A stretch of DNA of 64,000 nt from Primorskyibacter sedentarius (GTDB lineage: Bacteria > Pseudomonadota > Alphaproteobacteria > Rhodobacterales > Rhodobacteraceae), in assembly GCF_004342065.1 (NCBI RefSeq), contig NZ_SLZU01000012.1, forward strand, positions 88,946-152,945, given 5' to 3'. Below are positions 16,237 through 25,805 of this stretch, piece by piece. The stretch's first letter is position 1; each line of letters opens with the position of its first letter. The position numbers were made by a program, and so were the translations under genes. A model generated the notes under the pieces. It did not search any database, was not told the DNA's origin, and saw nothing but the letters and a program-made list of their open reading frames with translations.

Positions 16237-18594
16237 TCAGAACTGCGTTGAAATCGTCAGGTCGAAGTTCTGCTCTTCGTCATACTTCTCTTTCTGCAAC
16301 GCCTCGGTGAAGTTGAAGCGCAGCGGGCCGATGGGCGTATCCCAGAAGATCGAAACACCGACAACGTGGCGGGCACTGAAATCCTCGTAAAGCGTGTTCG
16401 CGTTGCTTTCCTCCAGCGACCACAGCGACCCGACATCGTAAAAGACGCCGCCCGAGATGCCGTATTCCTCTGGCAGACCCAGCGGGAATTCCGCCTCGAA
16501 CCGGGCGACAGCGAACAGATTGCCGCCAAGCGCATCGTCAACGAAATTGCCTTGGCTGTTCGTGCCACGCTCACGCGGGCCGATGCCGCCATATTCAAAG
16601 CCGCGCATGACGGACGGTCCCATGAAGAACCGGTCAGTCACCCGCCCGTTGCCGCCGGAATAGTTCAGCGCACCGCCCTGCAATGTCGCACGCAAGGTGA
16701 CATCTTCGTTCAGAACCTTGGTCTGCGCGATGGCGCGGACATTGGTCTTGATGAAGGTCGCACCCCCCGTGGCCTTGCCGAAATCCTGCCCGAATTCAAG
16801 CAGCACGCCTGCATTGGGGTTCAGGCCCGTCCGGCGCGTGTCATAGGAATAGGTGTAGCCGATGGAATTGTTCCACACCTCGCCACGCTCGGCCTCTGCC
16901 TGAATAAGGTCGCCGACCTGGGTGTCGTCGACATCTGTGATATCGGACACTTCGGCCGTGTAGCGCAGCGACAGGCGACCGTTTTCGGAGACCGGAAAGG
17001 TGAAGGAAGGAGAGATCCGACCCGAATTGGTGTCGTATTCGGCGTTGTCATTATCGGTTTCGCGGTAAGACGCGTCGAAGTTGAATGCCAGATCGCGCCC
17101 AAGGAAGGCAGGCTCGCCGAAGCTGAAATTATACTGCCGGTTGCTGACGCCTGTGGTGGCGCCCAGCGAAAGCGACTGGCCCCGACCCAGGAAATTGCGT
17201 TCCCGGAATTGCAGCGCCACGCCGAAACCATTGCCGGTAGAGTAGCTGCCGCCAAAGCTGAGCGAGCCTGTGGGCTGCTCTTCGACATTTACGTCAACCA
17301 CAACCTGATTGGGGCTGGAGCCTTCGCGCGCATCCACCTCTGCATTCGTGAAAAAGCCAAGCGCACGAATACGTTCGGCACTTTCGCGGATTTCACGCGG
17401 ATTGAACGGGTCGCCTTCGACGACCTTGAACTGACGGCGCACGACGCTGTCCAGCGTGGTGGTGTTGCCTTCAATGTCGATCCGCTCGACAAAGATGCGA
17501 GGGCCGCGCGACAGCACGAATTCGACATCCAGCGTCAGGTCGCGATCATTGCGGTTGATGCGGGGTTCGACACGCACGAAGTTCAGACCTTCGCGAATTG
17601 CCAGACGCTCCAGCCGCGCGATGGAGTTTTCCACAAGCAGCGGCGAATAAACGACGCCGGGGCGGATCTTCAGCGCGGCCTGGAAAAGCTCTGTATCAAC
17701 TTCCGGCAGATCCGAGGTGGTGGAGATTTCGCCGAACCGGAATTGCTGACCTTCCTGTACGTTGAAGGTCAGGAAATACCCATCGCGGTTGCGGGTCAGT
17801 TCCGCGTTCACAGCGGTGGTGCGGAAATCGACATAGCCGCGCGAATTGTAGAAATCCGCAAGCACCTGCTTGTCGAACTCGATCCGATCCTCGATCAGCG
17901 TGTCGCTTTTGACCAGCAGCCGGAAGATGCCCGCCTGTTTGGTCTGGAGCACCCGCCGCAGCCGGTAATCCGAGTAGACCTTGTTGCCGACAAAGCCGAT
18001 GCGCTCGATCTCGACCACGCCACCTTCGAACACTTCGAACACAAGATCGACACGATTGTCGCTGCGGCGGATGACTTTCGGGGTCACGCGGGCGGCGATC
18101 CGTCCCTGCTGGGCATAGGCGGTCACGATATTCGCGGCATCTGCCTCTGCCTGGGTGGGGCTGAACACGCGGCGCGACTGCGATTCAACGACAGAGGCCA
18201 GAACCTCGTCCTTGATGCGGGCATTGCCTTCGAAATTGATGCGGTTGATCGTCGGATATTCTGCAACCCGGATCACCAGCGTGCCGCCCTGAGGGACGAG
18301 CTCGACCGTTTCGAACAGGCCCGAGCCGACGATGCGTTGATAGGCTTCGTTCAGGTCGCCGCCGCTGACGCTCTGTCCGCGGGCGATTCCTGCGTAACTG
18401 AGGATCGTCCCAGCCTCGACCCGCTGGTTCCCCTCGATCGAGACCGAGTTGAACTGATAATTCTGCGCCAGACTTGCCTGCGGAAGCGCCGCAAAGGCAA
18501 TTGTAATCACTGCAAAAAGCGTCGCGATCAGCTTTCGGGGCGCACCCGATTTCAAGGCTGCTCCGAACGCCCTGCCCTCAGCATTGTTGGTCAT
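16237..18594 (-). CDS. bamA: Outer membrane protein assembly factor BamA
   Basis: Omp85-family insertase (785 aa) that folds beta-barrel proteins into the outer membrane. A signal peptide ends near 'PQASLAQ'. Five POTRA domains occupy roughly residues 30-410, beginning 'FNSVSIEGNQRVEAGTILSY'. A 16-strand barrel follows, with the lid-lock motif region 'VMRGFEYGGIGPRE' and a C-terminal beta-signal ending in F ('NFDLTISTQF'). I start at the ATG at 18594, with GGAAG upstream. An ATG at 18615 also lies in frame, but its AAAGG touches the start codon. Confidence 0.94.
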   Translation of the reverse strand: MTNNAEGRAFGAALKSGAPRKLIATLFAVITIAFAALPQASLAQNYQFNSVSIEGNQRVEAGTILSYAGIARGQSVSGGDLNEAYQRIVGSGLFETVELVPQGGTLVIRVAEYPTINRINFEGNARIKDEVLASVVESQSRRVFSPTQAEADAANIVTAYAQQGRIAARVTPKVIRRSDNRVDLVFEVFEGGVVEIERIGFVGNKVYSDYRLRRVLQTKQAGIFRLLVKSDTLIEDRIEFDKQVLADFYNSRGYVDFRTTAVNAELTRNRDGYFLTFNVQEGQQFRFGEISTTSDLPEVDTELFQAALKIRPGVVYSPLLVENSIARLERLAIREGLNFVRVEPRINRNDRDLTLDVEFVLSRGPRIFVERIDIEGNTTTLDSVVRRQFKVVEGDPFNPREIRESAERIRALGFFTNAEVDAREGSSPNQVVVDVNVEEQPTGSLSFGGSYSTGNGFGVALQFRERNFLGRGQSLSLGATTGVSNRQYNFSFGEPAFLGRDLAFNFDASYRETDNDNAEYDTNSGRISPSFTFPVSENGRLSLRYTAEVSDITDVDDTQVGDLIQAEAERGEVWNNSIGYTYSYDTRRTGLNPNAGVLLEFGQDFGKATGGATFIKTNVRAIAQTKVLNEDVTLRATLQGGALNYSGGNGRVTDRFFMGPSVMRGFEYGGIGPRERGTNSQGNFVDDALGGNLFAVARFEAEFPLGLPEEYGISGGVFYDVGSLWSLEESNANTLYEDFSARHVVGVSIFWDTPIGPLRFNFTEALQKEKYDEEQNFDLTISTQF

Positions 18595-18733
18595 GCTTCC
18601 ATTCCGTACAGACATCCTTTCGAATGTGAGTATCGGCTAAACAGCGGGTTGTCAAAAGCGCAGGGCCTTGAATTTCGTGGTTTTCCCCCTTCGCGCGGCG
18701 CAGGCGCAAGACGGAACGGGAAAATTCCGCGCC

Positions 18734-18771
18734 CGCGCCCGGCCGAGGCTATTGGCCTTCGCCCGGGCGCG
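18734..18771 (-). other. Long GC-rich inverted repeat between rseP and bamA
   Basis: The arms CGCGCCCGG (18734-18742) and CCGGGCGCG (18763-18771) are perfect, and a smaller GGCC pairing lies inside the loop. There is no T run on either strand, so it is unlikely to be a simple terminator. It may modulate read-through or mRNA stability between the two genes. Confidence 0.55.
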
Positions 18772-18789
18772 CAGGAATTGTGCCGCGTT

Positions 18790-20127
18790 TTATGGGCAGA
18801 AAAGATCGTTCGTCACACCCAGAACCATGATTGACAGGATCACCGCCAATCCAAGCGACATCAGCAGGCGCAGCGCTTTGTCAGAGGGTGGTCGACCGAC
18901 GACCGCCTCATAGGCATAGAACACCAGGTGACCGCCATCCAGCACCGGGATGGGGAAAAGGTTCATCAGGCCGACAGCCGTGCTCAGCACCGCGATGAAC
19001 CAGATGAAGCTGGTCGTGCCCTGGCTTGCCATTGCGCCTGACGCCTGCGCGATCCCGATCGGGCCGCTCAGGTTGCAGCTGCTGATGGCACCGGTGACCA
19101 TGTGATAAAGCCCGGACAACGACCCGGTGATGATCCCCCAGGTTTGCGCGCCCGCCGCGTTCACGGCCTCTAACGGACCGGGGGTCGAAACGGCAGGTTC
19201 AAAGAACAGCCCGCCCGCGATGCCAATCCGCCACTGCGTCTTGAAACTATTGTCGGGCTGCGGTTCGTCCACGCGGCGCGGAACCAGCACGAAATCCAGC
19301 TCTTCCCCGGCGCGCCAGACATCGAGCTGCAGCGGGCGACCATCCGAATTCTCGACGACCTCTTTCAGCTGATCGAACGCAAATACCGGCGCGCCGTCGA
19401 TCCGCTGGATCACATCGCCCGGTTTCATTTCGATGTCGTAAGAGGCCGATTGCGGCACGATGCGCGTGGCGATGGCCGGATAGGGATAAGGGCCTTGCGC
19501 CTCCACCACCTGTCCATCGCGTTCGACGGTATAGGTGATTTGCGCCTCGACTGGCAGCGACGACATGAAGGTCTCGAACGCGGCGGCATCGTCGAAAGAC
19601 GGCGGTTTCTGCCCGGCCACTTCCAGTATGACGTCCCCCGGCAAGAGCTGTTGCTCTACCGGCAAGGGGCGCAACTCTCCGACCGTCAGGGGTTCGGAGA
19701 CCACGCCGCGCGCCATGAAGACGCCGGTAAACACAATGATCGACAGGATGAAGTTGAACACCGGCCCCGCAGCCACCGTGGCCGTGCGCGCCCAAAGCGG
19801 TGCGCCATTCATTGTCTGGCGACGTTCCTTGGCGTCCAGCCCCGCCAGTGACGCCTCGTCCACCCCACCAGAGGCATTGGCATCGCCGCGGAACTTGACG
19901 AAGCCACCAAGCGGCAGGGCCGCGATCTGCCAGCGGGTGCCGCGCTTGTCGACCCTGCTCCAGATCACCGGGCCAAACCCGAGAGAGAAGACATCCGCGC
20001 CGATCCCTGACCAGCGGCCGACGATATAATGGCCGAATTCATGGATCGCCACGATGATCGAAAGCGCCACCACGAAGGCCGCGAGGGTTAGAAAAACACT
20101 ACCGAATTGAGGGATTAACCCTGACAT
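18790..20127 (-). CDS. rseP: Site-2 intramembrane protease RseP
   Basis: A 445-residue zinc metalloprotease of the M50 family in the inner membrane. It cleaves membrane-embedded anti-sigma factors and remnant signal peptides. The zinc motif 'HEFGH' is at residues 29-33 in the first membrane helix, and the third ligand is in 'IPVLDGGHLVFY' near residue 400. PDZ regions lie between (for example 'MKPGDVIQRIDGAPV' and 'LLPGDVILEVAGQKP'), so there are two. It is encoded 15 bp after dxr and before bamA, the conserved alphaproteobacterial order. Confidence 0.93.
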   Translation of the reverse strand: MSGLIPQFGSVFLTLAAFVVALSIIVAIHEFGHYIVGRWSGIGADVFSLGFGPVIWSRVDKRGTRWQIAALPLGGFVKFRGDANASGGVDEASLAGLDAKERRQTMNGAPLWARTATVAAGPVFNFILSIIVFTGVFMARGVVSEPLTVGELRPLPVEQQLLPGDVILEVAGQKPPSFDDAAAFETFMSSLPVEAQITYTVERDGQVVEAQGPYPYPAIATRIVPQSASYDIEMKPGDVIQRIDGAPVFAFDQLKEVVENSDGRPLQLDVWRAGEELDFVLVPRRVDEPQPDNSFKTQWRIGIAGGLFFEPAVSTPGPLEAVNAAGAQTWGIITGSLSGLYHMVTGAISSCNLSGPIGIAQASGAMASQGTTSFIWFIAVLSTAVGLMNLFPIPVLDGGHLVFYAYEAVVGRPPSDKALRLLMSLGLAVILSIMVLGVTNDLFCP

Positions 20128-20142
20128 GCTTACGTACTCACC

Positions 20143-21324
20143 CTATTTCCTGCCATTCCCGAGACGCCCTATCACCTCCCGCGCGGTTTGCCGAGCGAGA
20201 TGGTCCAGTCTGGATACGTTATCAAGGGTGAACTCCGCATGAATATGTCCCGGCCGCCCCGAAATCTGCGTCAACACGTCCTCGACCACGCCCGGCATAT
20301 CGGTAAACCCGATCTCTCCGGCGATGAACCCGTCGAGCGCCTGTTCCTTGGCGGCGTTGAACACCGCCCCTGACAGCCCGCCCGCCTGCATCACCTCCCT
20401 TGCCAGCCGCAAAGCCGGGTAGCGATCTTCGCAGGCCTTGCGGAAACTCAGCGTGCCGATGCTGGCCAGGTCAAGCCGCGCCACAGGAAGCTCTTGCCGC
20501 TCGGGCCAGTTGAGTGCGAACCCGATCGCATGGCGCATATCCGGCGGGCCGACATGCGCCATCAACGCCCCGTCATTGAACCCGACCAGCGCATGCACGA
20601 GCGATTCCGGGTGCACCACGGTTTCGATCTTCTCGGGCGACAGACCAAAGAACTCCCGCGTTTCAATAAGTTCCAGTGCCTTGTTGAACATCGACGCGGA
20701 ATCGATCGTGATCCGCTGGCCCATATCCCAGTTGGGATGGGTCGCCGCCTGTTCGGGCGTGGCATGGGCCAGCCTTTCGATTGGCCAATCGCGGAACGCC
20801 CCGCCGGATGCCGTGATGATCACACGCTCCACGGCCGCGATATCCTCGCCGATCAGGGCCTGAAAGACCGCGGAATGTTCGCTGTCAACCGGCAGGATGC
20901 GGGCATTGTGGTCCTTCGCCATGCGCAACATCAGCGCGCCGGCAGCAACCATGCTTTCCTTGTTGGCCAGCGCCAGTGTCGCGCCCTGCTCCAGCGCCTT
21001 CAAACCCGGGGCCAGACCCGCAGCCCCAACGATGGCCGACATCACCCAATCAGCAGGCCGGGTGGCCGCCTCAACCAGCGCGCCCTGCCCGGCTGCCGCC
21101 TTGATCCCGCTGCCCGCCAACGCCTCCCGAAGCGCGCCAAGGCGTTCGGGATCCGCCGTCACAGCGATCTCTGCGCGGTGTTGTTTTGCCTGCTGGGCCA
21201 AGAGAGCGATATTCTGGCCGCCGGTCAGCGCCACGACGTGATAGTTGTCCGCCGCGCGCCCGATCAGGTCCAGCGTGCTTTGCCCGATGGATCCGGTTGA
21301 CCCGAAAACTGAGATGCGCCTCAT
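20143..21324 (-). CDS. dxr: 1-deoxy-D-xylulose 5-phosphate reductoisomerase
   Basis: DXR (393 aa), the NADPH- and metal-dependent enzyme making 2-C-methylerythritol 4-phosphate, the committed step of the non-mevalonate isoprenoid pathway. The nucleotide loop is 'GSTGSIGQSTLDL' near the N-terminus. The metal-binding segment is 'ILPVDSEHSAVFQAL', and 'ITASGGAFRDWP' and 'MGQRITIDSASMFNKALELIE' are family signatures. Its ATG overlaps the cdsA stop by one base. The pathway feeds UppS, encoded two genes upstream. Confidence 0.95.
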   Translation of the reverse strand: MRRISVFGSTGSIGQSTLDLIGRAADNYHVVALTGGQNIALLAQQAKQHRAEIAVTADPERLGALREALAGSGIKAAAGQGALVEAATRPADWVMSAIVGAAGLAPGLKALEQGATLALANKESMVAAGALMLRMAKDHNARILPVDSEHSAVFQALIGEDIAAVERVIITASGGAFRDWPIERLAHATPEQAATHPNWDMGQRITIDSASMFNKALELIETREFFGLSPEKIETVVHPESLVHALVGFNDGALMAHVGPPDMRHAIGFALNWPERQELPVARLDLASIGTLSFRKACEDRYPALRLAREVMQAGGLSGAVFNAAKEQALDGFIAGEIGFTDMPGVVEDVLTQISGRPGHIHAEFTLDNVSRLDHLARQTAREVIGRLGNGRK

Positions 21325-22112
21325 TACACCCCCGGCGGGAAATGCACGATCTGACCGACCAGAAGAAGAAAAACCGCCGCCGCCAGCATGCCATCAAAGC
21401 GATCAAGAAGGCCGCCATGGCCGGGAATGAGGCTGGAGCTGTCCTTCACCCCGCAGCGGCGTTTGATGGCACTTTCAGCGATATCACCCATTTGCGACGC
21501 CATAGCCGCCGCGATGCTGATCCCGATCAGCTCTGATCCGGTTTGGGTGAAGCTGGCAAAGATCGCGCCCACGATCCCCGCGCAGATCCAGCCCGCAACC
21601 GTGCCTGACCAGGTTTTCTTGGGGCTGACACGGGGCCAGAATTTCGGCCCCCCGATCATCCGTCCGGCGAAATAGCCACCGACATCGGTGACGATCACCA
21701 CGAGGACAAGCCAGAGCATCCAGACAAGCCCGAATTCGTCGCGCAGCGCCATCATGCCGTAGCCTGCAAGCATGATGAAGGCGGTGTAGATCATGTAGGT
21801 GGGTGCCCGGCGACGCAGCAGGGCAAAGCCCAGAAGTGCGGGCGCCAGAAGCAAAGGCAGCGCGAAACCGGTCGGCAGTTCGATGGCAAGCATCGTGGCC
21901 AGTGCGGCGAACGCGCCCAGAAAAAGCATCCGCTCATAGCTTTCGCCCTGAAGCATGACCGCAAGTTCCCAGACCATGATCCCCGACACAGCAGCGATCA
22001 GCAGGTGCCACCAGATGCCCCCAAGGGACACTGCCAGAAGGCCCACAACGACCATGACCGCGGCAGATATCAGCCGTGGGGCCAGATCATCCCATTTCGG
22101 AGATGGCGTCAT
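21324..22112 (-). CDS. cdsA: Phosphatidate cytidylyltransferase
   Basis: An integral membrane enzyme (262 aa) making CDP-diacylglycerol from phosphatidate and CTP, the branch point for all phospholipids. It has about seven hydrophobic segments. The CDS signature appears as 'MGDIAESAIKRRCGVKDSSSLIPGHGGLLDRFD', with the metal-binding aspartates in 'GDIAES' and 'LLDRFDG'. It overlaps uppS by 4 bp (ATGA) and dxr by 1 bp. Confidence 0.94.
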   Translation of the reverse strand: MTPSPKWDDLAPRLISAAVMVVVGLLAVSLGGIWWHLLIAAVSGIMVWELAVMLQGESYERMLFLGAFAALATMLAIELPTGFALPLLLAPALLGFALLRRRAPTYMIYTAFIMLAGYGMMALRDEFGLVWMLWLVLVVIVTDVGGYFAGRMIGGPKFWPRVSPKKTWSGTVAGWICAGIVGAIFASFTQTGSELIGISIAAAMASQMGDIAESAIKRRCGVKDSSSLIPGHGGLLDRFDGMLAAAVFLLLVGQIVHFPPGV

Positions 22113-22834
22113 GCGATGACAGCACCAAAACGGCGATCACGCCCCGAAAACGCCTTGGTCAACTGCGCGAACTCGGCGGCCGTGAAATCGGGCCAGAGCG
22201 TGTCGATGAATTCATATTCGGCATAGGCGGATTGCCAGAGCAGGAAGTTGGAAATTCGCGCCTCGCCGCTGGTCCGGATAACAAGATCCGGATCGGGCAG
22301 AACGCAGGTATCCAGGTAGCGTGGCAGCGTCTCTTCGTTGACCGCGCGCGGATCAAGCCTGCCATCGGCGACATCCTGTGCCAGCCTGCGGGTGGCGCGC
22401 GCGACCTCGTCCCGCCCACCGTAGTTGATCGCGATGGTCAGGTTGACGCCAGTGCAATGCGACGTCATCAGCTCCAGATCGTCCATCAGCGTGACCAGCT
22501 TGTCGTCAAGCTTGATCCGGTCACCGATGAAGCGAACCTGCACATTTTCCCTCAACAGAGATTGCGCCTCGCGGGAGATATAGCGCCGGAACAGGCTCAT
22601 CAGCCCGGCGACCTCGCTTTGGGTCCGCTTCCAGTTTTCGGTAGAAAACGCGAATATTGTCAGGTACTTGACGCCCGCATCGGGGCAAGCCTCGACAATC
22701 TCGCGGACACGTTTCGCGCCAGCATGATGACCAAACAGCCGAGGTTTGCCCTTCTGGGTGGCCCAGCGGCCGTTGCCATCCATGATAATGGCAACATGAC
22801 GTGGGCCCTTGCCCTCGCGGATCGGTTTGATCAT
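22109..22834 (-). CDS. uppS: Isoprenyl (undecaprenyl) diphosphate synthase
   Basis: Cis-prenyltransferase (241 aa) making the C55 lipid carrier for peptidoglycan and O-antigen. The catalytic aspartate lies in 'HVAIIMDGNGRWA', followed by 'GHHAGAKRVREIVEAC', 'YLTIFAFSTENWKR' and 'DLVIRTSGEARISNFLLWQSAYAEYEF', all hallmarks of the family. It is coupled to cdsA by an ATGA overlap. It follows frr by 27 bp. Confidence 0.95.
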   Translation of the reverse strand: MIKPIREGKGPRHVAIIMDGNGRWATQKGKPRLFGHHAGAKRVREIVEACPDAGVKYLTIFAFSTENWKRTQSEVAGLMSLFRRYISREAQSLLRENVQVRFIGDRIKLDDKLVTLMDDLELMTSHCTGVNLTIAINYGGRDEVARATRRLAQDVADGRLDPRAVNEETLPRYLDTCVLPDPDLVIRTSGEARISNFLLWQSAYAEYEFIDTLWPDFTAAEFAQLTKAFSGRDRRFGAVIA

Positions 22835-22861
22835 TGCTTTCTCCTCGTCGGCGGGTCCGAT

Positions 22862-23431
22862 TCAGACCTGCATGATCTCTTCCTGCTTGGTCTCGAGAGC
22901 CTTGTCGATCAGGGCGATATACTTGTCGGTAAGCTCCTGCACCTCGGTTTCCCAGAACTTCTGGTCATCCTCGGAAAGCCTGCCGTCATTCTTTGCCTTC
23001 TTGGTCTGGTCCATGCCGTCCCGGCGCACATTGCGCACAGCGACGCGGGCGTGTTCGGCATATTGACCGGCAACCTTAGTCAGCTCGCGGCGGCGTTCTT
23101 CGTTCAGCTCGGGGATCGGCAGCATGATGATGGTGCCGTTGAGCTGCGGGTTGATGCCCAGCCCGCTTTCGCGGATCGCCTTTTCAACCTTGCCGACAAG
23201 ACCCTTGTCCCAGACATTGATCGTGACCATGCGCGGTTCGGGCACGTTCACCGTGCCGACCTGGTTGATCGGCGTCATCTGGCCATAGGCGTCGACCTGA
23301 ACAGGTTCCAGCATCGACGCCGAAGCCCGACCGGTGCGCAGCGAGGCGAATTCGGTGCGGAGGCTGGCCATGGCGCCATCCATGCGGCGTTTCAGGTCAT
23401 CGGTGTCGAGTTCGAAATCTTCATCAGCCAT
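22862..23431 (-). CDS. frr: Ribosome recycling factor
   Basis: RRF (189 aa), which with EF-G splits the post-termination ribosome. The protein is nearly all alpha-helical and carries '[20 protein letters not shown]', '[23 protein letters not shown]', '[28 protein letters not shown]' and 'VRNVRRDG'. The ATG at 23431 gives normal length. The open frame runs on for 53 upstream codons of unrelated composition, which I leave out. pyrH lies 249 bp upstream, the usual partner. Confidence 0.95.
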   Translation of the reverse strand: MADEDFELDTDDLKRRMDGAMASLRTEFASLRTGRASASMLEPVQVDAYGQMTPINQVGTVNVPEPRMVTINVWDKGLVGKVEKAIRESGLGINPQLNGTIIMLPIPELNEERRRELTKVAGQYAEHARVAVRNVRRDGMDQTKKAKNDGRLSEDDQKFWETEVQELTDKYIALIDKALETKQEEIMQV

Positions 23432-23680
23432 TTGTTGGTCTCTTTGGTCTTGGAGCCTGCAATATGAGGTCTCTATAACGCTATTGTTAGCGCAATGTAT
23501 AGGCGAAGCAGCGCCCGCTCGGGGGGAAAACCGCTGCCCAAGATGCAGCAATGCAACGCAACCGGCACGACAAGCGAAGGAATCGTCCATCCCCTGTGGT
23601 ATCGGTCGGAAACATTAACAACTTCGCACCGGCACCGCGAATGTGCCAAGGCGGCCGCGTGATCGGGTCAACGCCCCTTC

Positions 23681-24415
23681 TCAGGAATGGACGGTCGTGT
23701 AGGTGCCCTGCCCTGCAAGAATGCCGCGGAAGCCGCCCGGTTCGTCAAGGCTGAAGACGATGATCGGCAGGTTGTTGTCGCGCGCCAGCGCGATCGCCGA
23801 CGCGTCCATCACGCCCAGATGCTGCGCCAGAACCTCGTCATAGGTCACCCTGTCATAGCGCTTGGCGTCGTCATGTTTGACAGGGTCTTTATCATAGACG
23901 CCGTCAACCTTCGTGCCCTTGAAGATCGCCTCGCAAGCCATTTCATTGGCACGCAAAGTTGCCGCCGTATCCGTGGTGAAATAGGGGTTGCCCGTCCCTG
24001 CGGCAAAGATGCAGACACGCTTCTTTTCAAGGTGCCGGACAGCGCGGCGGCGAATATAGGGCTCGCAGACCTGATCCATCGGGATGGCGCTGATGACGCG
24101 GGTGAAGACACCCATCTGTTCAAGTGCCGCCTGCATCGCCAATGCGTTCATCACCGTGGCAAGCATGCCCATGTAATCTGCGGTCGTCCGCTCCATTCCC
24201 TGGGCCGCGCCAGACAATCCGCGAAAGATATTGCCGCCGCCGATGACCATGCAAATCTCGACACCCATATCATGGACGGATTTGACCTCTTCGGCGATGC
24301 GCTGCACGGTTGGCGGGTGCAGCCCGTAGCCTTGGTCGCCCATCAGCGCCTCGCCTGAAATCTTCAAGAGGACGCGTTTGAATGTCGTCTGCGGGGCGGA
24401 GGCGGTTTGGGGCAT
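23681..24415 (-). CDS. pyrH: UMP kinase
   Basis: Hexameric UMP kinase (244 aa) of the amino acid kinase fold, supplying UDP. '[17 protein letters not shown]', '[16 protein letters not shown]', '[16 protein letters not shown]' and '[22 protein letters not shown]' identify it. The start at 24415 is preceded by GGAAGAG. In many proteobacteria rpsB and tsf precede pyrH; here the upstream neighbour is miaA on the other strand, so the cluster probably begins at pyrH. Confidence 0.95.
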   Translation of the reverse strand: MPQTASAPQTTFKRVLLKISGEALMGDQGYGLHPPTVQRIAEEVKSVHDMGVEICMVIGGGNIFRGLSGAAQGMERTTADYMGMLATVMNALAMQAALEQMGVFTRVISAIPMDQVCEPYIRRRAVRHLEKKRVCIFAAGTGNPYFTTDTAATLRANEMACEAIFKGTKVDGVYDKDPVKHDDAKRYDRVTYDEVLAQHLGVMDASAIALARDNNLPIIVFSLDEPGGFRGILAGQGTYTTVHS

Positions 24416-24542
24416 GTTGCGTCTCTTCCGGGCAAGGGGATAGGATCGCGCGCAAAATGTCCGAAAACGCGAGCAGATACAATGCATGGTAACCCCCCTA
24501 CGCGGATAATCGCGGCATTTCTTGTCGCAACGGTGATCCGTC

Positions 24543-25436
24543 TTGGCTGAGGCGTTCTCGGCCAGCGCGCTGTCGCCTGATCTGCCGGTGCTGATTGCCG
24601 GGCCAACCGCCTCAGGAAAATCCGCGCTGGCGCTGGAGATAGCTGAAACCCAGGGCGGTGTGATCGTGAATGCGGACGCGATACAGGTCTATGCCAACTG
24701 GCGCATCCTGACTGCGCGCCCTTCCGCCGAGGACGAATCCCGCGTGCCGCATAAGCTCTATGGCCATGTGCCCGGCGATCAGGCCTATTCGGTGGGCCAC
24801 TGGCTGCGCGAGCTTGAACCGATCCTGCAAGGCCCGCTTCGACCGATCATCGTGGGCGGCACCGGGCTTTATTTCACGGCGCTGACGGAAGGGCTGGCCG
24901 AGATACCGCCAACCCCTGCCCCGATCCGCGCCGAGGCCGATCACCGTATTGCAACGCAAGGCCGCGAGGCGCTGCTGGCAGAGCTGGATGCCGACACGCT
25001 CCGCCGGATTGACGTGCTGAACCCGATGCGCGTTCAGCGCGCCTGGGAGGTGCAGCGCAGCACCGGCCGGGGAATCGCCTCCTGGCAAGATGACACGCCG
25101 CCGCCGCGCCTGCCCCTATCGGGCGTGCAGCCCGTGCTGTTCGACGTATCCAGGGACTGGCTGAATGCGCGTATCGCCCGCCGGTTCGACGCGATGCTCA
25201 AACTGGGAGCGTTGGAGGAAGCGCGCAGTAATCTGGACAGTTTTTCGCCCGCATTGCCATCGGCCAAGGCCATCGGGGCGAGCGACTTGATCGCCCATCT
25301 GCGCGGCGAGATGACACTGGACGAAGCGCGCGAGGCAGCGACCATCGCGACCCGTCAGTTCGCCAAACGACAGCGGACATGGTTCCGGGCGCGCATGAAA
25401 TGCTGGGCGCGCTACCGGCCAGACATCAAGGCCTGA
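24543..25436 (+). CDS. miaA: tRNA dimethylallyltransferase
   Basis: MiaA (297 aa) transfers a dimethylallyl group to A37 of tRNAs that read UNN codons. The P-loop '[14 protein letters not shown]' is near residue 18. '[20 protein letters not shown]', '[18 protein letters not shown]' and '[17 protein letters not shown]' follow, and the C-terminal '[16 protein letters not shown]' is the tRNA-binding end. The likely start is a TTG at 24543, unusual but consistent with the family N-terminus. It is divergent from pyrH with 127 bp between. Confidence 0.93.
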   Translation: MAEAFSASALSPDLPVLIAGPTASGKSALALEIAETQGGVIVNADAIQVYANWRILTARPSAEDESRVPHKLYGHVPGDQAYSVGHWLRELEPILQGPLRPIIVGGTGLYFTALTEGLAEIPPTPAPIRAEADHRIATQGREALLAELDADTLRRIDVLNPMRVQRAWEVQRSTGRGIASWQDDTPPPRLPLSGVQPVLFDVSRDWLNARIARRFDAMLKLGALEEARSNLDSFSPALPSAKAIGASDLIAHLRGEMTLDEAREAATIATRQFAKRQRTWFRARMKCWARYRPDIKA

Positions 25437-25805
25437 CCCTTAAACGACCGTCAACGCGACGAGTTACGCCACGGCAGGCGAAGGCGCAGAACAGTCGCAA
25501 GGCCCGCCGATCTTTCGAAATGCGTCCTGCCGGAAATCGACGCCTGGAAACCTGCCATACAGCCCGACCGCCATGCGCCCCAGAGACGTGTTCGTCCTTT
25601 CTGCCCACCTTATTTGGTCGTTTTTGGCTAGTATCAATGTCGCAATCGCGCCATCAAGGGGCGGATCAAACCGTTGACGGCAGCGCACAAAACGTGCCGA
25701 ATGCGCAAAACAAAACGGCAGCGCCGGGACTGGAGCCTGCAATCGCCCCGCACCCGATACGCGCGATAACCGTTCCAAAACAAGACTGTCCACTGGGAGA
25801 CTGGA
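25437..25805. other. 369-bp interval upstream of the peptide ABC operon
   Basis: No protein gene, RNA or terminator is recognisable. The segment must contain the promoter for the binding-protein gene at 25806, but I see no clear -35/-10 pair; the most A/T-rich part is around 25610-25640. Confidence 0.4.

Noticed and set aside
16366..18834. Long plus-strand open frame opposite bamA
   Set aside because: It is antisense to an unmistakable BamA and has Arg/Asp/His-rich composition typical of the reverse frame in GC-rich DNA.
22076..23467. Plus-strand frame across uppS and frr
   Set aside because: It covers two well-identified minus-strand genes and has no ribosome site or family resemblance.
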